Shown: positions 20,012 through 28,710, counted from the stretch's first letter. The stretch: DNA of 64,000 bases from Mesorhizobium carmichaelinearum (GCF_900199455.1 NZ_FZQR01000007.1:186001-250000), one strand, 5' to 3'. Notes: generated by a model not told the origin, from the letters alone. Program-made: numbers and translations.

Positions 20012-20929
20012 TCAGCTGTTGCGTGTCGCCACGAAGGTGGCGGCTTCCTTCAGCAGCGCCGCCGGTTCGCCATAGGGTTCGAGCAGCGCGTGGGCCTGGC
20101 CGACAAGGCCGTGCAGCTGGCTGCGCGCCCAATTCGCGCCATGCAGCGCCACCAGCGTTCCCTTGCCGGCGGCGGCGTCCTTACCGGTCGCCTTGCCCAT
20201 CTGGCTGGCGTCGGCGGTGAGGTCAAGCAGATCGTCGGCAAGCTGGAAGGCAAGGCCGATCGCCGAGCCGAATTCAGCCAGCCGCTCGCGGTCTTCCGCC
20301 GGAGCGCCGGCGATGATTGCGCCCGCTTCGCAGGCGAAGCGGATCAGTGCGCCGGTCTTCATCGCCTGCAGTGTTATGATGCCCGCCTCGTCGGGCGGTG
20401 TCTGCTCGGCTTCGAGGTCGAGTTTCTGGCCACCGACCATGCCGCCGGCGCCGGCGGCGCGGGCAAGCGCCAACACCAGGGCGGCCCGCCGCTCCGCCGG
20501 CAGCATGGTCGCCTCATCGGCGATGATGTCGAAGGCCAGCGTCAGCAGGGCGTCGCCGGCCAGGATGGCGGTTGCCTCGTCAAAGGCCCTGTGCACGGTC
20601 GGCTGGCCGCGGCGCAGATCATCGTCGTCCATCGCCGGCAAATCGTCATGGATCAGCGAATAGCAATGCACGCATTCAAGGGCCGCCGCGACGCGTAGTG
20701 CCGCTTCGCCATCGGCGGAAAACAGGGCGGCACTTTCCATGACCAGGAAGGGGCGCAGGCGCTTGCCGCCGTTCAGCACGCCATGGCGCATCGCCGCCAT
20801 CAGCCGGTCGGGTCGCGCGATCTCCCCCGAAAGCGGGCGATCGTCAAGCAATCGCCGCAGCAGCACCTCGACGGCCGCCGCCCGCCGGATGAGCGCCATT
20901 TCGAACGCCATTTCGTCGTCATTCGTCAT
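20012..20929 (-). CDS. ispA: Polyprenyl (farnesyl/geranylgeranyl) diphosphate synthase
   Basis: 305 residues from the ATG at 20929. First aspartate-rich motif DDLPAMDDDD at 95-104 after HCYSLIH, GGKRLRP substrate arm at 54-60, and second motif FQLADDLLDLT. These define a trans-prenyltransferase that condenses IPP with allylic diphosphates. The DDxxxxD form with Y-S-L-I-H before it fits the short-chain (C15) IspA type. Its C5 precursors come from the MEP pathway to which ispG at 2632 belongs. Divergent from mtgA; the spacer holds a long hairpin repeat. Confidence 0.93.
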   Translation of the reverse strand: MTNDDEMAFEMALIRRAAAVEVLLRRLLDDRPLSGEIARPDRLMAAMRHGVLNGGKRLRPFLVMESAALFSADGEAALRVAAALECVHCYSLIHDDLPAMDDDDLRRGQPTVHRAFDEATAILAGDALLTLAFDIIADEATMLPAERRAALVLALARAAGAGGMVGGQKLDLEAEQTPPDEAGIITLQAMKTGALIRFACEAGAIIAGAPAEDRERLAEFGSAIGLAFQLADDLLDLTADASQMGKATGKDAAAGKGTLVALHGANWARSQLHGLVGQAHALLEPYGEPAALLKEAATFVATRNS

Positions 20930-21003
20930 GGCCGGGACCGGTAGCCGACACTCAGACGTTGCGCAAGAAGGCAAGCGCCATTATGCCGGAGCGGTAAGAG
21001 CCC

Positions 21004-21134
21004 GTTTGGAAACTCTACTCCTGCGGTCATCTGAAGGCGTTTTCTGCGCTTCCGGTGCTCACGTACTCGAATGTACGCTCCGCTCCGGTTCTCGAAAACA
21101 CTGTCATATGACTCACAGGAGCGCGTTTCAAAAC
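21004..21134. repeat. Long hairpin repeat, copy 1 (RIME-like)
   Basis: Central core TGCTCACGTACTCGAATG with CGCTCCGGTTCTCG beyond it is shared with copies at 21914 and 30037. The flanking arms (GTTTGGAAAC...GGCGTTTTC and GAAAACACTG...GTTTCAAAAC) are about 80% complementary to each other but unlike the arms of the other copies. It fills the spacer between divergent ispA and mtgA. Confidence 0.75.
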
Positions 21135-21202
21135 GAGCTCTCTGGCACGGGTTGGGCGGCTTGGCGGAACCGATCGTCGATCATGAAACCGAAAAGCTGG
21201 AC

Positions 21203-21913
21203 ATGGCGACGAGATCGCGAGGCGTGAACCGCCGCAATCTCAGGCGCTGGGTCCGGCGCGGCATCGTCGTGGCCGCCGTACTGGCGTTGATTCCGACGGT
21301 GCTGACCTTTCTTTACCTGCCGTCCTTCGTGCATCCGGTGTCGACGCTGATGCTGAAGGACCTGGCGACCTTCTCCGGCTATGACCGGCGCTGGGTGTCG
21401 ATTGACGATGTCGCGCCGGTGCTGGCCCATTCGGTCATCATGTCGGAGGACGGGCAATTCTGCTTCCACCGCGGCGTCGATCTCGGCGAATTGCGCGGTG
21501 TCGTCGACGATGCGCTGGCCGGCGAGGCGACGCGCGGCGCCTCGACCATCACCATGCAGACGGTGAAGAACCTTTTTCTCTGGTCGCGGCCGCTGGGCTC
21601 GGTGCGCAAGGTCGTCGAACTGCCGCTGGCCGTCTATTTCGACGCCGTGATGTCGAAACGCCGCATCATGGAAATCTATCTCAACATCGCCGAATGGGGG
21701 CCGGGCATCTATGGCATCGAGGCGGCGGCACAGCACCATTTCGGCATTTCGGCAAAACAGCTGTCGCGCCGGCAGGCGGCACTCCTCGCCGTCACCTTGC
21801 CCAATCCGATCGCCCGCAATCCGGCAAAACCCGGGCCGGGCCTGAGACGGCTCGCCAATCTGATCGAGCGCAGGGCAGGTCGTTCCGGTGCCTATGTCGG
21901 CTGTCTCGAATAG
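21203..21913 (+). CDS. mtgA: Monofunctional biosynthetic peptidoglycan transglycosylase
   Basis: 236 residues from the ATG at 21203. One N-terminal membrane anchor (residues 19-40), then a GT51 domain: catalytic Glu82 in VIMSEDGQFCFHRGVD, RGASTITMQTVKNLFLW, and KRRIMEIYLNIAEWGPGIYGIEAAAQHHF. There is no transpeptidase domain, hence monofunctional MtgA, which polymerises lipid II into glycan strands at the inner membrane. A longer in-frame reading upstream (from 21071) runs through the repeat and is not expected to be translated. A second hairpin repeat begins directly behind the stop. Confidence 0.93.
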   Translation: MATRSRGVNRRNLRRWVRRGIVVAAVLALIPTVLTFLYLPSFVHPVSTLMLKDLATFSGYDRRWVSIDDVAPVLAHSVIMSEDGQFCFHRGVDLGELRGVVDDALAGEATRGASTITMQTVKNLFLWSRPLGSVRKVVELPLAVYFDAVMSKRRIMEIYLNIAEWGPGIYGIEAAAQHHFGISAKQLSRRQAALLAVTLPNPIARNPAKPGPGLRRLANLIERRAGRSGAYVGCLE

Positions 21914-22053
21914 GGTGTGTCGATGTTCAGGTGATGCCGGCCTGCAAACGGCGGATACCTGCGCTCCCGGTGCTCACGTACTTCAAGTACGCTCCGCTCC
22001 GGTTCTCGGTATCCATCGTTTTCGGCTCGACCTGACCTGAACCTCGATGCACC
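21914..22053. repeat. Long hairpin repeat, copy 2 (RIME-like)
   Basis: Begins at the base after the mtgA stop. Arms GGTGTGTCGATGTTCAGGT (21914) and ACCTGAACCTCGATGCACC (22035-22053) pair almost fully, with inner pairs GGATACC/GGTATCC. The core contains CGTACTTCAAGTACG and CGCTCCGGTTCTCGG. The outer arm GTTCAGGT and GCCGGCCTGCAAA also occur in copy 3. Confidence 0.8.
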
Positions 22054-22202
22054 CTAACCTAGCCAACTCAAAAAAATTCATGGTAGCGCTGGCCAAAACG
22101 GCACAGGGCGTGTATAGGCACCCGACTTTCTCAGATTTAGGCCCCGACATGGCCCTTTCACGAGGGCGGGCGGGGCTTTTGACCATGTAGTGGAGCATAT
22201 CC

Positions 22203-22385
22203 ATGGCCGTTCCGAAACGCAAAACCTCTCCGTCCAAGCGCGGCATGCGCCGCTCGGCAGACGCCCTCAAGGCCCCGACCTATGTCGAGGACAAGAATTC
22301 CGGCGAAATGCGCCGCCCGCACCACATCGACCTGAAGACCGGTATGTATCGCGGTCGCCAGGTGCTGACCCCCAAGGAAAGCTGA
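22203..22385 (+). CDS. rpmF: 50S ribosomal protein L32
   Basis: 60 residues, MAVPKRKTSPSKRGMRRSAD is the conserved L32 N-terminus, followed by LKAPTYVEDKNSGEMRRPHH. Length matches alphaproteobacterial L32, which lacks the zinc-binding cysteines found in some other bacteria. It is a structural component of the large subunit. A strong intrinsic terminator lies 31 bases behind the stop, so it is the last gene of its transcript, and mtgA upstream is separated by the hairpin repeat. Confidence 0.97.
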   Translation: MAVPKRKTSPSKRGMRRSADALKAPTYVEDKNSGEMRRPHHIDLKTGMYRGRQVLTPKES

Positions 22386-22415
22386 GACCAGCTTTTCCCA
22401 AGGTTTGAGTTACAA

Positions 22416-22441
22416 AGGACCGGCCTCTGGCCGGTCTTTTT
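22416..22441 (+). terminator. Intrinsic terminator of rpmF
   Basis: GACCGGCC (22418-22425), TCT loop, GGCCGGTC (22429-22436), then five T. Perfect 8-bp stem. Confidence 0.9.
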
Positions 22442-22610
22442 GCGTTTGGCGGAACTTGATGAACCGGAGCCGAAGCTCGGGCTGCCATCTCACCGGCGTG
22501 CAATGCGCGCCGGCTACTTCAGCGCTCAGCCTCTGGCTTGCGCTTGCAACCGGCTGACATGGTTGTTGCATCCGGTCTTCGACCGTGTTTGCGGCTTCTT
22601 ACGAAAAATC

Positions 22611-22639
22611 TTGACGGCGTGCCTGTGGCGCATTCTACA
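22611..22639 (+). promoter_or_regulatory. Possible sigma-70 promoter for the membrane-protein gene at 22667
   Basis: TTGACG (22611-22616) and TCTACA (22634-22639) are 17 bases apart, 28 bases before the ATG. The -35 matches well, the -10 poorly. Confidence 0.35.
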
Positions 22640-22666
22640 GAAGGTGCCCCCATATGGAGACGCCAG

Positions 22667-23068
22667 ATGTTCGGTGCCGTCCCGCTTTTGATCGTGCCTT
22701 TCATTCTCTACAATCTCGGCCTGCTCGGAATTTTCGGCGGCGGTGACGATCCATGGGCGAGCGAGATCTTCTCGTTCCGCATGATGTCGGGTGGGGTGTT
22801 CTCGATGACGCTGGGCGACCTGATGATCTTGATCGGGCTGATCTTCCTGTTCCTCGAAATGGTGAAGTCGGCGCGCACGACCAGCGCCTCGATCATGGAC
22901 CATCTCCTGTCGACGCTGGTCTTCGTTGCTTTCCTGGTCGAGTTCCTGCTGGTCAAGGGTGCCGCGCATTCGATCTTCTTCACGCTGATGATCATCGCAC
23001 TGTTCGATGTGCTGGCCGGGTTCGCGGTGTCGATGCGGTCGGCGAGCCGGGACATCAACGTCAACTAG
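22667..23068 (+). CDS. Hypothetical four-helix inner-membrane protein
   Basis: 133 residues from an ATG with GGAG 10 bases upstream. Four hydrophobic segments (about 4-22, 46-66, 78-96, 100-120). The pattern SFRMMSGGVFSMTLGDLMILIGLIFLFLEMVKSARTT is well conserved in rhizobial proteins I recall only as hypothetical. Charged loop EMVKSARTTSAS faces the cytosol by the positive-inside rule. It stands alone between rpmF and the convergent GlcG-like gene. No function is suggested by sequence or context. Confidence 0.75.
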   Translation: MFGAVPLLIVPFILYNLGLLGIFGGGDDPWASEIFSFRMMSGGVFSMTLGDLMILIGLIFLFLEMVKSARTTSASIMDHLLSTLVFVAFLVEFLLVKGAAHSIFFTLMIIALFDVLAGFAVSMRSASRDINVN

Positions 23069-23077
23069 ACTAAGGGC

Positions 23078-23509
23078 TCAGCCCGGATCGGCGGTGAAGC
23101 CGGCGGCCTCGATGCCGGCGATGGCCGCTGCCTCGTCATTGTCCGATGTGTCGCCTGATATGCCGACGGCACCGACAATAGTGCTGGCCTTGTCGCGGAT
23201 CAGCACGCCGCCGACGACCGGCAGCACGCGCCCGCCCGATACGTCGGAAATGCCGGCGACCAGATGCGGGCGCTCCTTGGCGAAGGCCTCGACCTTGCGT
23301 GAGCCCATGCCGATGGCCAGCGCGCCATAGGCCTTGCCGGCCGACATTTGCGGGCGCAGGAACGAGGCGCCGTCCTGGCGCTGGAAGGCGACCAGATGTC
23401 CGCCGGCGTCAAGCACCGAGACGCCCAGCGGCTTGAGCTTGAGATCGGCGCCCTTGGCAAAGGCGGCATCGATGATTTGCCTGGCTTTTTCGAGCGGCAG
23501 TGCGGTCAT
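23078..23509 (-). CDS. GlcG/HbpS-family protein
   Basis: 143 residues from an ATG with AGGAG upstream. Typical family plan: N-terminal helix LEKARQIIDAAFAKGADL, LGVSVLDAGGHLVAFQRQDGASF, then KAYGALAIGMGSRK and GGVLIRDKASTIVGAVGISGDTSDNDEA. The family (GlcG, HbpS, PduO C-terminal domain) binds heme or cobalamin-like ligands in some members, and is often an accessory of glycolate or diol catabolism. No such genes are adjacent here, so its partner is unknown. It is not exported. Confidence 0.85.
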   Translation of the reverse strand: MTALPLEKARQIIDAAFAKGADLKLKPLGVSVLDAGGHLVAFQRQDGASFLRPQMSAGKAYGALAIGMGSRKVEAFAKERPHLVAGISDVSGGRVLPVVGGVLIRDKASTIVGAVGISGDTSDNDEAAAIAGIEAAGFTADPG

Positions 23510-23686
23510 GGCAATCTCCTGTTGGAAAGGGACAATCATCGGCGGCCGGCCGGCCGAAGCAATCCCGGTTTCGGTTGAAATTGCTTCTTGTGAAGCGGTG
23601 GGATGAAGGTCCGCTGTCTGGATGGCGCCGTCGAACGGCAACAGGCGAGCAGGCGCCGGCCGATTCAGGCGGCGGTGCCGAAAGTG

Positions 23687-23932
23687 TTATTTCTTTTTGG
23701 CACGTGCAGGCTTCTTGGCGGGCACTGCCGGGGCGTTGGCGAGGTCTTCGGCTTCCTTGGCGAGCCGCAGGGCCCGCAGCTTGTCGGTCTTGACCTTGCG
23801 GGCGTCGCTCTCGGCGGCATATTCCGCCATCGCCTTCTGGCGGACGGTCGCCGCTTCTTCCTGTTTCTTGAAGCGCAGATCGGCGCGCGCGCGGGCGGCA
23901 TCCCGAGAGTTCTCAACCAAGACCTTATCCAA
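23687..23932 (-). CDS. Small lysine/alanine-rich hypothetical protein
   Basis: 81 residues, predicted nearly all helix: MDKVLVENSRDAARARADLRFKKQ..., a charged middle (EYAAESDARKVKTDKLRALRLAKEAEDL) and a basic tail AKKPARAKKK resembling histone-H1-like or nucleoid-binding tails. It is preceded by nothing in the operon sense and ends near the GlcG-like gene. Similar short charged proteins are common in rhizobia without a known role. Nucleic-acid binding is a guess from the basic tail. Confidence 0.6.
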   Translation of the reverse strand: MDKVLVENSRDAARARADLRFKKQEEAATVRQKAMAEYAAESDARKVKTDKLRALRLAKEAEDLANAPAVPAKKPARAKKK

Positions 23933-23996
23933 TCCCGTGAATTGTGGTTTCCGCTTGTTCTAGCAGAGCCGGGCTCTAAACGGGGAAAATAGTTGG

Positions 23997-24518
23997 TTAC
24001 GCGGCCGGGCTGGCGCTGAGAGCCTTGCTGGCGACCACGGCTTGATAGGCCGCCTGCAGGGTCGCGCGAACAGAAGGGCCGGACGCAGTGTCGAGTGGCG
24101 TGCCGAGATGCTCATGGCGCAACTCGTCCATGAACTTCTCCCATAGTGGCGGCCCGCCCTTTTCCAGGAGCTCGGCGCGGATCGAGAGTTCCTCGCTGGT
24201 CGGCAGCCAGACCCGGCCCCAGGCGCCGAGATGGGCCAGGATCGGCACCAGCGTGATGGCCATCTCGGTCAGGCTGTAGATCGCCTTCTGCTTGTGTGAG
24301 GGGTCGTCGGCCTTGGTCAGCATGCCAAGTTCCATCAGCCGCTTCAGCCGGTCGGCAAGGATGTTGGAGGCAATGCCTTCCATCGATCCGTTGAGCAGTT
24401 CGCGAAAATGCCGCCTGCCGCCGAAAATCATGTCGCGAAGGATGATCAGGCTCCAGCGGTCGCCGAACACTTCCAGCGACAGGTTGATCGGGCAGCCGGA
24501 CCGGCGATCGAGGCTCAT
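23997..24518 (-). CDS. HxlR-family transcriptional regulator
   Basis: 173 residues from the ATG at 24518 (GGAGAG upstream). HxlR winged helix: CPINLSLEVFGDRWSLIILRDMIFGGRRHFRELL, then GIASNILADRLKRLMELGML and KQKAIYSLTEMA. It retains the N-terminal Cys9 that many HxlR proteins use to sense electrophiles or oxidants. An extra 60-residue C-terminal helix makes it longer than the usual ~115 residues. It is divergent from an alpha/beta hydrolase gene (94-bp spacer), the probable target. Confidence 0.88.
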   Translation of the reverse strand: MSLDRRSGCPINLSLEVFGDRWSLIILRDMIFGGRRHFRELLNGSMEGIASNILADRLKRLMELGMLTKADDPSHKQKAIYSLTEMAITLVPILAHLGAWGRVWLPTSEELSIRAELLEKGGPPLWEKFMDELRHEHLGTPLDTASGPSVRATLQAAYQAVVASKALSASPAA

Positions 24519-24612
24519 TCGATTCTCTCCACACAAAACCAGTTGCATTATCGTATCAGTTTTATTATGGTGCAACCGATTGCAAAATGCAATCAGATTA
24601 GGAGGCTGCGTG

Positions 24613-25449
24613 ATGACGACGATCAATCGCCCCGAGATCAAATCCGAAGCCTTCGGCGACCCTGAAAATCCCCCGCTGCTTTTGATCATGGGCGCGATGG
24701 CCTCGATGCTGTGGTGGCCGGAGGCATTTTGCCGGGAACTGGCGGATACCGGCCTGTATGTCATTCGCTATGACAATCGAGATACCGGCCGCTCGACCAA
24801 ATATCCGCCGGGGAAGCCGCCCTACACATTCGACGACATGGCGGACGATGCGATCGGCGTGCTCGACAGCCACGGCATCGGCAAGGCCCATGTCGCCGGC
24901 ATGTCGATGGGCGGCATGATCGCGCAAATCGTGGCGCTCAAGCACCCCTCCCGCGTCGCGTCGCTGACGGTGATCAGCAGCTCGCCGGTGGGAATGGACA
25001 CCTCGCATCTGCCACAGACGACCGATGCCTATATCGAGCATTCGGCCGCGGGCGCCGATGTCGACTGGTCGGACCGCGGCCAGGTGATCGATTTCGTGGT
25101 CAGGGATGCGCGGGCGATCGCCAGCACCGCGCATCCGTTCGACGAGGCCCGGATGCGGGCCTTCATCGAACAGGATTACGATCGCTCCGGCGGGCTCCTG
25201 AGTGCAACCAATCATTTCTCGCTCAAGGGCGGAGATGCATGGAAGGGTCGCTTGCCGGAGATGACGGCGCCGCTGCTGGTCATCCATGGCACATCAGATC
25301 CGATCTTTCCGGTCGGGCATGGCGAGGCGCTGGCCAAAACGGTCGTCGGCGCGAACCTCCTTAGCGTCGCGGGCGACGGCCATGAGCTGCATCCGCAAGA
25401 CTGGCTGGACATCGAAGCCGCCATCGTCGCTCATATCAGCTCCAATTGA
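24613..25449 (+). CDS. Alpha/beta-hydrolase
   Basis: 278 residues; AGGAGG precedes the ATG at 24613. Oxyanion region LLLIMGAMASMLWW, nucleophile elbow G-M-S98-M-G-G, acid in HGTSDPIFP and the catalytic His in GDGHELHPQDW. The pattern resembles bacterial esterase/aclacinomycin-methylesterase-like hydrolases (RdmC type: YDNRDTGRST). Substrate is unknown. Divergent from the HxlR regulator, so it is probably induced by a compound it degrades (inference). Confidence 0.87.
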   Translation: MTTINRPEIKSEAFGDPENPPLLLIMGAMASMLWWPEAFCRELADTGLYVIRYDNRDTGRSTKYPPGKPPYTFDDMADDAIGVLDSHGIGKAHVAGMSMGGMIAQIVALKHPSRVASLTVISSSPVGMDTSHLPQTTDAYIEHSAAGADVDWSDRGQVIDFVVRDARAIASTAHPFDEARMRAFIEQDYDRSGGLLSATNHFSLKGGDAWKGRLPEMTAPLLVIHGTSDPIFPVGHGEALAKTVVGANLLSVAGDGHELHPQDWLDIEAAIVAHISSN

Positions 25450-25572
25450 GATTTCACGAGGTCGGTCTTGACGGGCAAGATTTGCCACAATAGTTAAGCA
25501 ATTGCTTCAGTGTTGACCTGGCGGGCGCATAGCTCCCGCCCATCGACGAACCATCAAACAGAAGAGCACAGA

Positions 25573-26229
25573 ATGTCCCTGACGCTGCATTTCCATCCGC
25601 TTGCCTCCTTCTGCTGGAAGCCCCTGATCGCGCTCTACGAGAATGGCACGGCCTTCAACCCGGTCATCGTCGACCTTGGCGACGAGCACTCGCGCGCGGC
25701 CTTCCTGAAGATTTCGCCGACCGGCAAGATGCCGGCACTGCGCGACGATGCGCGCGACCGCACGGTGCTGGAATCGACTATCGTCGTTGAATATCTCGCC
25801 GCGCACTATCCGGGTGTGGTCGAACTCGTTCCCGCCGACATCGATGCGGCGCTGGCGGTTCGCCAGGCCGACCGCTTCTATGATTTCTATGTGCAGGAGC
25901 CGATGCAGAAGATCGTCGGCGACCGGTTGCGTCCGCTCGACAAGACCGATCCGTTCGGCGTCGAGCAGGCGCGCGGCCAGCTGCGCATGTCCTATGCCAT
26001 CATCGAACAGGAGATGCAGTCGAGGCGCTGGGCTGTGGGCGACGCCTTCAGCCTGGCCGATTGCGCGGCGTCGCCCGCGCTCTTCTATGCCAACAAGGTC
26101 GAGCCGTTCGGCGACAAATATCCGGCCGTGAAGCGCTATCACGACCGCCTATTGCAGCGCCCTGCCTTCGCCAGGGTCATCGAGGAGGCGCAGCCCTACT
26201 TCAAGTTTTTTCCCTACAACAACGGCTGA
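25573..26229 (+). CDS. Glutathione S-transferase family protein
   Basis: 218 residues from the ATG at 25573. N-terminal thioredoxin-like domain with LTLHFHPLASFCWKPLIALYENG, where the SFC segment is the catalytic Ser/Cys position, then SPTGKMPALRDD (cis-Pro loop) and LESTIVVEYL (glutathione gamma-Glu contact). C-terminal helical domain includes WAVGDAFSLADCAASPALFYAN. Likely detoxification or transferase role in the cytosol. The stop is 5 bases before the ArsR start; the three genes 25573-27046 form one transcription unit. Confidence 0.9.
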   Translation: MSLTLHFHPLASFCWKPLIALYENGTAFNPVIVDLGDEHSRAAFLKISPTGKMPALRDDARDRTVLESTIVVEYLAAHYPGVVELVPADIDAALAVRQADRFYDFYVQEPMQKIVGDRLRPLDKTDPFGVEQARGQLRMSYAIIEQEMQSRRWAVGDAFSLADCAASPALFYANKVEPFGDKYPAVKRYHDRLLQRPAFARVIEEAQPYFKFFPYNNG

Positions 26230-26234
26230 CCGCG

Positions 26235-26570
26235 ATGCTGCACGATGCCGCCCAGCTCGACCTGATGTTCCAGGCGCTCGCGGATCCGGCGCGGCGGCAG
26301 ATGGTCGACCGGCTGTCGCGCGGCCCCGCCTCGGTAAGCCAGCTGGCCGAGCCGCTGGCGATGTCGCTGTCGGCCGTCGTCCAGCACCTCAACCTTCTGG
26401 AGGCAAGCGGGCTGGTGCGCACGCAGAAGGTTGGACGGGTGCGTACCTGCCAGATTGAACCCAAGGCGCTGAGGGCGGCCGAACACTGGATCAATGAGCG
26501 GCGCCTCGCCTGGGAGCGCCGGCTGGACCGGCTGGGCGATTTTCTGGCGGAAACCAAAGACGAAACATGA
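26235..26570 (+). CDS. ArsR-family regulator of an AHSA1-type operon
   Basis: 111 residues. Winged helix: LMFQALADPARRQMVDRLSRGPASVSQLAEPLAMSLSAVVQHLNLLEASGLVRTQKVGRVRTCQIEPKAL. It lacks the cysteine metal-binding motif of ArsR/SmtB metal sensors. Its TGA overlaps the ATG of the SRPBCC gene (ATGA at 26567), a very common pairing in which the ArsR protein controls its AHSA1-like partner. Confidence 0.9.
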   Translation: MLHDAAQLDLMFQALADPARRQMVDRLSRGPASVSQLAEPLAMSLSAVVQHLNLLEASGLVRTQKVGRVRTCQIEPKALRAAEHWINERRLAWERRLDRLGDFLAETKDET

Positions 26571-27046
26571 AGGAGATCTCAGTGAGCCAAAAATCCGTCG
26601 TCCATTCCACCTTCGTCATCGAGCGTCTCTATCCGGCGGCGCCGTCGAAAGTCTTCTTCGCGCTCAGCAATGCAGACGCCAAGCGACGCTGGTTCACCGA
26701 TCCCGACAATCCGATGCCCGGCCGCTTTGAAATGGACTTTCGCGTCGGCGGCAAAGAGGTCAATGCCGGCGGGCCAAAAGATGGTCCGATCCACGTCTAC
26801 ACCGCTACCTATCAGGATATCGTGCCGGACCAGCGTATCGTCTACAGCTATGACATGCTGTTCGGCGGAACCCGCATCTCGGTGTCGCTGGCCACGATCG
26901 AACTTTTTGCAGAAGGCAAGGGGACGCGGCTGGTGCTGACCGAGCAGGGCGCTTTCCTCGATGGCCACGACACCTCGTCAACGCGCGAGCACGGGACCGG
27001 AGTGCTGCTCGATCTGCTCGGCGCCTTTCTGGACAAAAAGACCTGA
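26567..27046 (+). CDS. SRPBCC (AHSA1/START-like) protein
   Basis: 159 residues. Start STFVIERLYPAAPSKVFFALSNADAKRRWF and end EHGTGVLLDLLGAFLDKKT follow the SRPBCC hydrophobic-ligand-binding fold, including the W-F after the first helix and the C-terminal long helix. Such proteins bind small hydrophobic ligands; enzymatic activity is not indicated. Overlaps the ArsR gene by 4 bases and forms an operon with GST and ArsR genes, which suggests a response to a xenobiotic (inference). Confidence 0.88.
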   Translation: MKEISVSQKSVVHSTFVIERLYPAAPSKVFFALSNADAKRRWFTDPDNPMPGRFEMDFRVGGKEVNAGGPKDGPIHVYTATYQDIVPDQRIVYSYDMLFGGTRISVSLATIELFAEGKGTRLVLTEQGAFLDGHDTSSTREHGTGVLLDLLGAFLDKKT

Positions 27047-27075
27047 AGTGTTGATCGGGCCGCGGTCAGAAACGG

Positions 27076-27339
27076 TCAGGCTTCCCAGAATTGATCGAGC
27101 CAGATGTTGAGCTTCAGGAAGCCGGAATTGCTGACTGTATAGACACGTCGCGTGCCTTCAGCTTTGGCGTTGACCAATCCGGCGTCCAGAAGCACTTTCA
27201 GATGCTGTGATACGGCCGGGCGTGATACTGGCAAGCCGGCGGCCAACTCGTTAACGGTTTTCGGGCCGCGTCGAAGTTCTTCCAGAAGATGGCGCCGATT
27301 GGGGTCGGCGATCGCCATGAAGGCGTCGGAAAACATCAT
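27076..27339 (-). CDS. ArsR-family regulator, short form
   Basis: 87 residues with the winged helix MAIADPNRRHLLEELRRGPKTVNELAAGLPVSRPAVSQHLKVLLDAGLVNAKAEGTRRVYTVS. No metal-binding cysteines. It is convergent with the SRPBCC gene and separated by 31 bases from the MFS gene on the same strand (27371-28618), which it follows, so the transporter gene may be its target or co-transcribed. The C-terminus (LNIWLDQFWEA) is typical of ArsR proteins paired with SRPBCC partners. Confidence 0.88.
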   Translation of the reverse strand: MMFSDAFMAIADPNRRHLLEELRRGPKTVNELAAGLPVSRPAVSQHLKVLLDAGLVNAKAEGTRRVYTVSNSGFLKLNIWLDQFWEA

Positions 27340-27370
27340 GCCTCATTTGTGAGGCAAAGTTTTTCGAATC

Positions 27371-28618
27371 TCAACTGTCTGCTTCTGCTTTTCTTCTTGG
27401 ATCGAGCCGCAATGCTTCCGGCGTCAGCGAGCGATCGGCAGGCTGCGTCTTGAAGGCATCGCGATTTTCGATCGGCACCGGAGCGCGGCGGCTGATGCGC
27501 AGCAGCGTGTAGCCGGCCAGCGACAGATGCGCGAAGGCGGTCGCCAGAAACAGGCCCTCCGGGCGCATCCAGCCCATCAGCGCCGCTGCCAGCAAAGGGC
27601 CAATCATCGTGCCGAAGCCGTAAAGCAGCAGCAGGCCACCCGATACTTTGACGAAATCCTCCGCACGGGCGTGGTCGTTGGCATGCGCCACGGCGATCGA
27701 ATAGAGCGTGTAGGCGAAGGCGCCGTAAGCGGCGGTTAAGACGATGACGAAGACGGCCGAGCGCGGTTCGAACAGGAAGATTAAGAGGGCTACCAACGCC
27801 CCCCCGAAGGCGGCACCAGCCAGCACGAAACGCCGGTCGGTCTTGTCGGAGAGACGCCCGGCCGGCAGCTGCATGGCCGCACCGGCGACGACGACAAGGC
27901 TCATCATCAAGGCGATCTCGGCCGTGGAAATGCCGATGCGGGCGCCGTAGACGGCACCCAGCGTGCCCCAGGCGCCGTTGGCGATACCGACCAACAGGCA
28001 AGCGACCGCCGACACCGGCGAGTTGGCGTAGAGCCCCTTGACGTCGAGCTTGACGTCCTGCAGCGGCTTGGGGAGCGATGCCGAAGAAACCGCGGTCGGA
28101 ATCAGCGACAGGCAAAACAGGATGCCGGTGATCATGAACAGCGAGGCTGATTTCACGTCGCCGCCGGCAACGATCATCTGTCCGCCCATGATCGAGGCGT
28201 AGGTGACCATCATATAGAGGCCGAAAACGGTGCCGCGGTTCTCGTTGGTGGCCTTCTCGTTCAGCCAGCTTTCGATGACCATGAAGGCGCCGGCCATGGT
28301 GAAGCCGGTGAAGGCGCGCAACAGGATCCAGACATATTCGTCGATGATCAGGCCGGTGAGCAGCGCTACGATGGCGCCGGACGCGGCAAAGGCGCCGAAG
28401 GCGCGCACATGCCCGGCGCGACGCACAAGGCGCGGTGCGAAGAAACAGCCGGTGACGAAGCCGCCGGCCCAGGCCGTGCCCATCAGGCCGAGCGATGCGG
28501 TCGAGAACCCCTCCAACTGGCCGCGCAGGGGCAACAGCAGCCCATGCAGGCCCGATGCCGCGAGCAGAAAGGCAGTGCCGCGAAGCAGGGAGAGGATCGG
28601 TCGGTAGGATGCGAGCAT
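27371..28618 (-). CDS. MFS transporter (YcaD-like)
   Basis: 415 residues with twelve hydrophobic segments. MFS features include GFVTGCFFAPRLVRRAGHVRAF after TM2 and QLPAGRLSDKTDRRFVLAG between TM8 and TM9. The pattern LRGTAFLLAASGLHGLLLPLRGQLEGFS is like the YcaD/UMF group of uncharacterised exporters. The start MLASYRPILSLLRG at 28618 was preferred to the ATG at 28672, whose extra 18 residues are polar and unlike the family. The C-terminus is a basic cytosolic tail. Substrate unknown. Confidence 0.82.
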   Translation of the reverse strand: MLASYRPILSLLRGTAFLLAASGLHGLLLPLRGQLEGFSTASLGLMGTAWAGGFVTGCFFAPRLVRRAGHVRAFGAFAASGAIVALLTGLIIDEYVWILLRAFTGFTMAGAFMVIESWLNEKATNENRGTVFGLYMMVTYASIMGGQMIVAGGDVKSASLFMITGILFCLSLIPTAVSSASLPKPLQDVKLDVKGLYANSPVSAVACLLVGIANGAWGTLGAVYGARIGISTAEIALMMSLVVVAGAAMQLPAGRLSDKTDRRFVLAGAAFGGALVALLIFLFEPRSAVFVIVLTAAYGAFAYTLYSIAVAHANDHARAEDFVKVSGGLLLLYGFGTMIGPLLAAALMGWMRPEGLFLATAFAHLSLAGYTLLRISRRAPVPIENRDAFKTQPADRSLTPEALRLDPRRKAEADS

Positions 28619-28710
28619 TTTTTGATCCGGCTGGACTCTGAAAGGGGTGGCAGGGTCTGAAGACAGTCGCATTCCGGCTTTTCAGCGGCGAGCCGTCCCG
28701 CCCCGGTCCT

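Noticed and set aside
21071..21202. N-terminal extension of mtgA through repeat copy 1
   Set aside because: The extra 44 residues are encoded by the hairpin repeat and are absent from the family; start taken as 21203.
22416..22441. rpmF hairpin as a riboswitch or regulatory element
   Set aside because: It is a compact GC stem with T5 directly behind it, a standard terminator.
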